A stretch of 64,000 bases of DNA, taken from NCBI GenBank assembly GCA_003020965.1, contig PXRL01000009.1:27975-91974 (forward strand), given 5' to 3'. This DNA is from Halobacteriales archaeon QS_4_69_225. GTDB lineage: Archaea; Halobacteriota; Halobacteria; Halobacteriales; Haloarculaceae. Positions 63,620-64,000 of the stretch are shown here, one piece after another; the stretch's first letter is position 1; every line of letters begins with the position of its first letter. A model generated the notes under the pieces. It did not search any database. It was not told the DNA's origin and saw only the letters and a program-made list of their open reading frames with translations. Both the position numbers and the translations under genes were made by a program.

Positions 63620-64000
63620 TGACACCCGGCGAGGACGCGATGCGGCCCGCGAGCCCGGTCGCCGACCGGGACGAGGAGCCCGACTCGGAGGCGACCGCGG
63701 GGCTCCTCCTGGGGGCGGCCGCCGTCGCCGTCGCCGTCGCCGTTCTCTCGCCGGTCCTCTGGCTACTGTTGCGTGCCGCCGAGGTCGGGGTCGCCGAGGC
63801 CTGGGCGCTCGCGACCTCGGCGACTGCCCTCGAAGTACTGGTCAACAGCGTCGTCCTCGTGGCGGTCGTCACCGTCGCCTCCGTCGTCGTCGGTCTCACG
63901 CTCGCGGTGCTCACCGTGCAGACGGACCTCCCGTTCGCCCGTCTGTGGACCGTCGCCGCCGCGCTCCCGCTCGTCGTGCCGAGCTACATCGGCGCCTTCG
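63619..64000 (+). CDS. Iron ABC transporter permease, 5' part (truncated by window end)
   Basis: ATG overlapping the upstream TGA; hydrophobic segments (AVAVAVAVLSPVLWLLLRAAEVG; SVVLVAVVTVASVVVGLTLAVLT; AALPLVVPSYIGAF). Confidence 0.8.
   Translation, partial: MTPGEDAMRPASPVADRDEEPDSEATAGLLLGAAAVAVAVAVLSPVLWLLLRAAEVGVAEAWALATSATALEVLVNSVVLVAVVTVASVVVGLTLAVLTVQTDLPFARLWTVAAALPLVVPSYIGAF

Overview
GC-rich haloarchaeal chromosomal DNA, about 64 kb. It opens with the end of a CRISPR-Cas adaptation module: the 3' part of a Cas3'-type helicase (probably subtype I-D), then cas4-cas1-cas2 and a leader. A long array follows (3702-8722, about 69 repeat units of ~37 bp). The array switches repeat class abruptly near 7430, decays at its distal end, and abuts a truncated ABM-type monooxygenase gene just upstream of mutL. 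The rest is mostly housekeeping and haloarchaea-specific genes: mutL, PfkB kinase, TetR, three PGF-CTERM-like surface proteins, MFS, hisE, Nog1-like and EngB GTPases, cofE, a Mer-like reductase, cspA, MoxR/DUF58/transglutaminase, aconitase, aIF2-beta, L10e, a liv-type ABC transporter, and an iron-ABC operon with a DtxR-family-like palindrome. Accessory signals include an IS200/IS605-type TnpB element with a right-end hairpin, next to a DUF433 antitoxin whose cognate toxin is cut to 13 codons; a second IS605-like relic; and dispersed intergenic hairpin islands whose stems vary and covary around a near-constant 11-nt loop. The best leads are the array history (class switch, two 10-11 bp repeat-start duplications, distal scar), the hairpin family, the truncated toxin, and the iron-box operon that starts with an RGP-like glycosyltransferase. 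All calls come from reading the sequence; no database searches were run.
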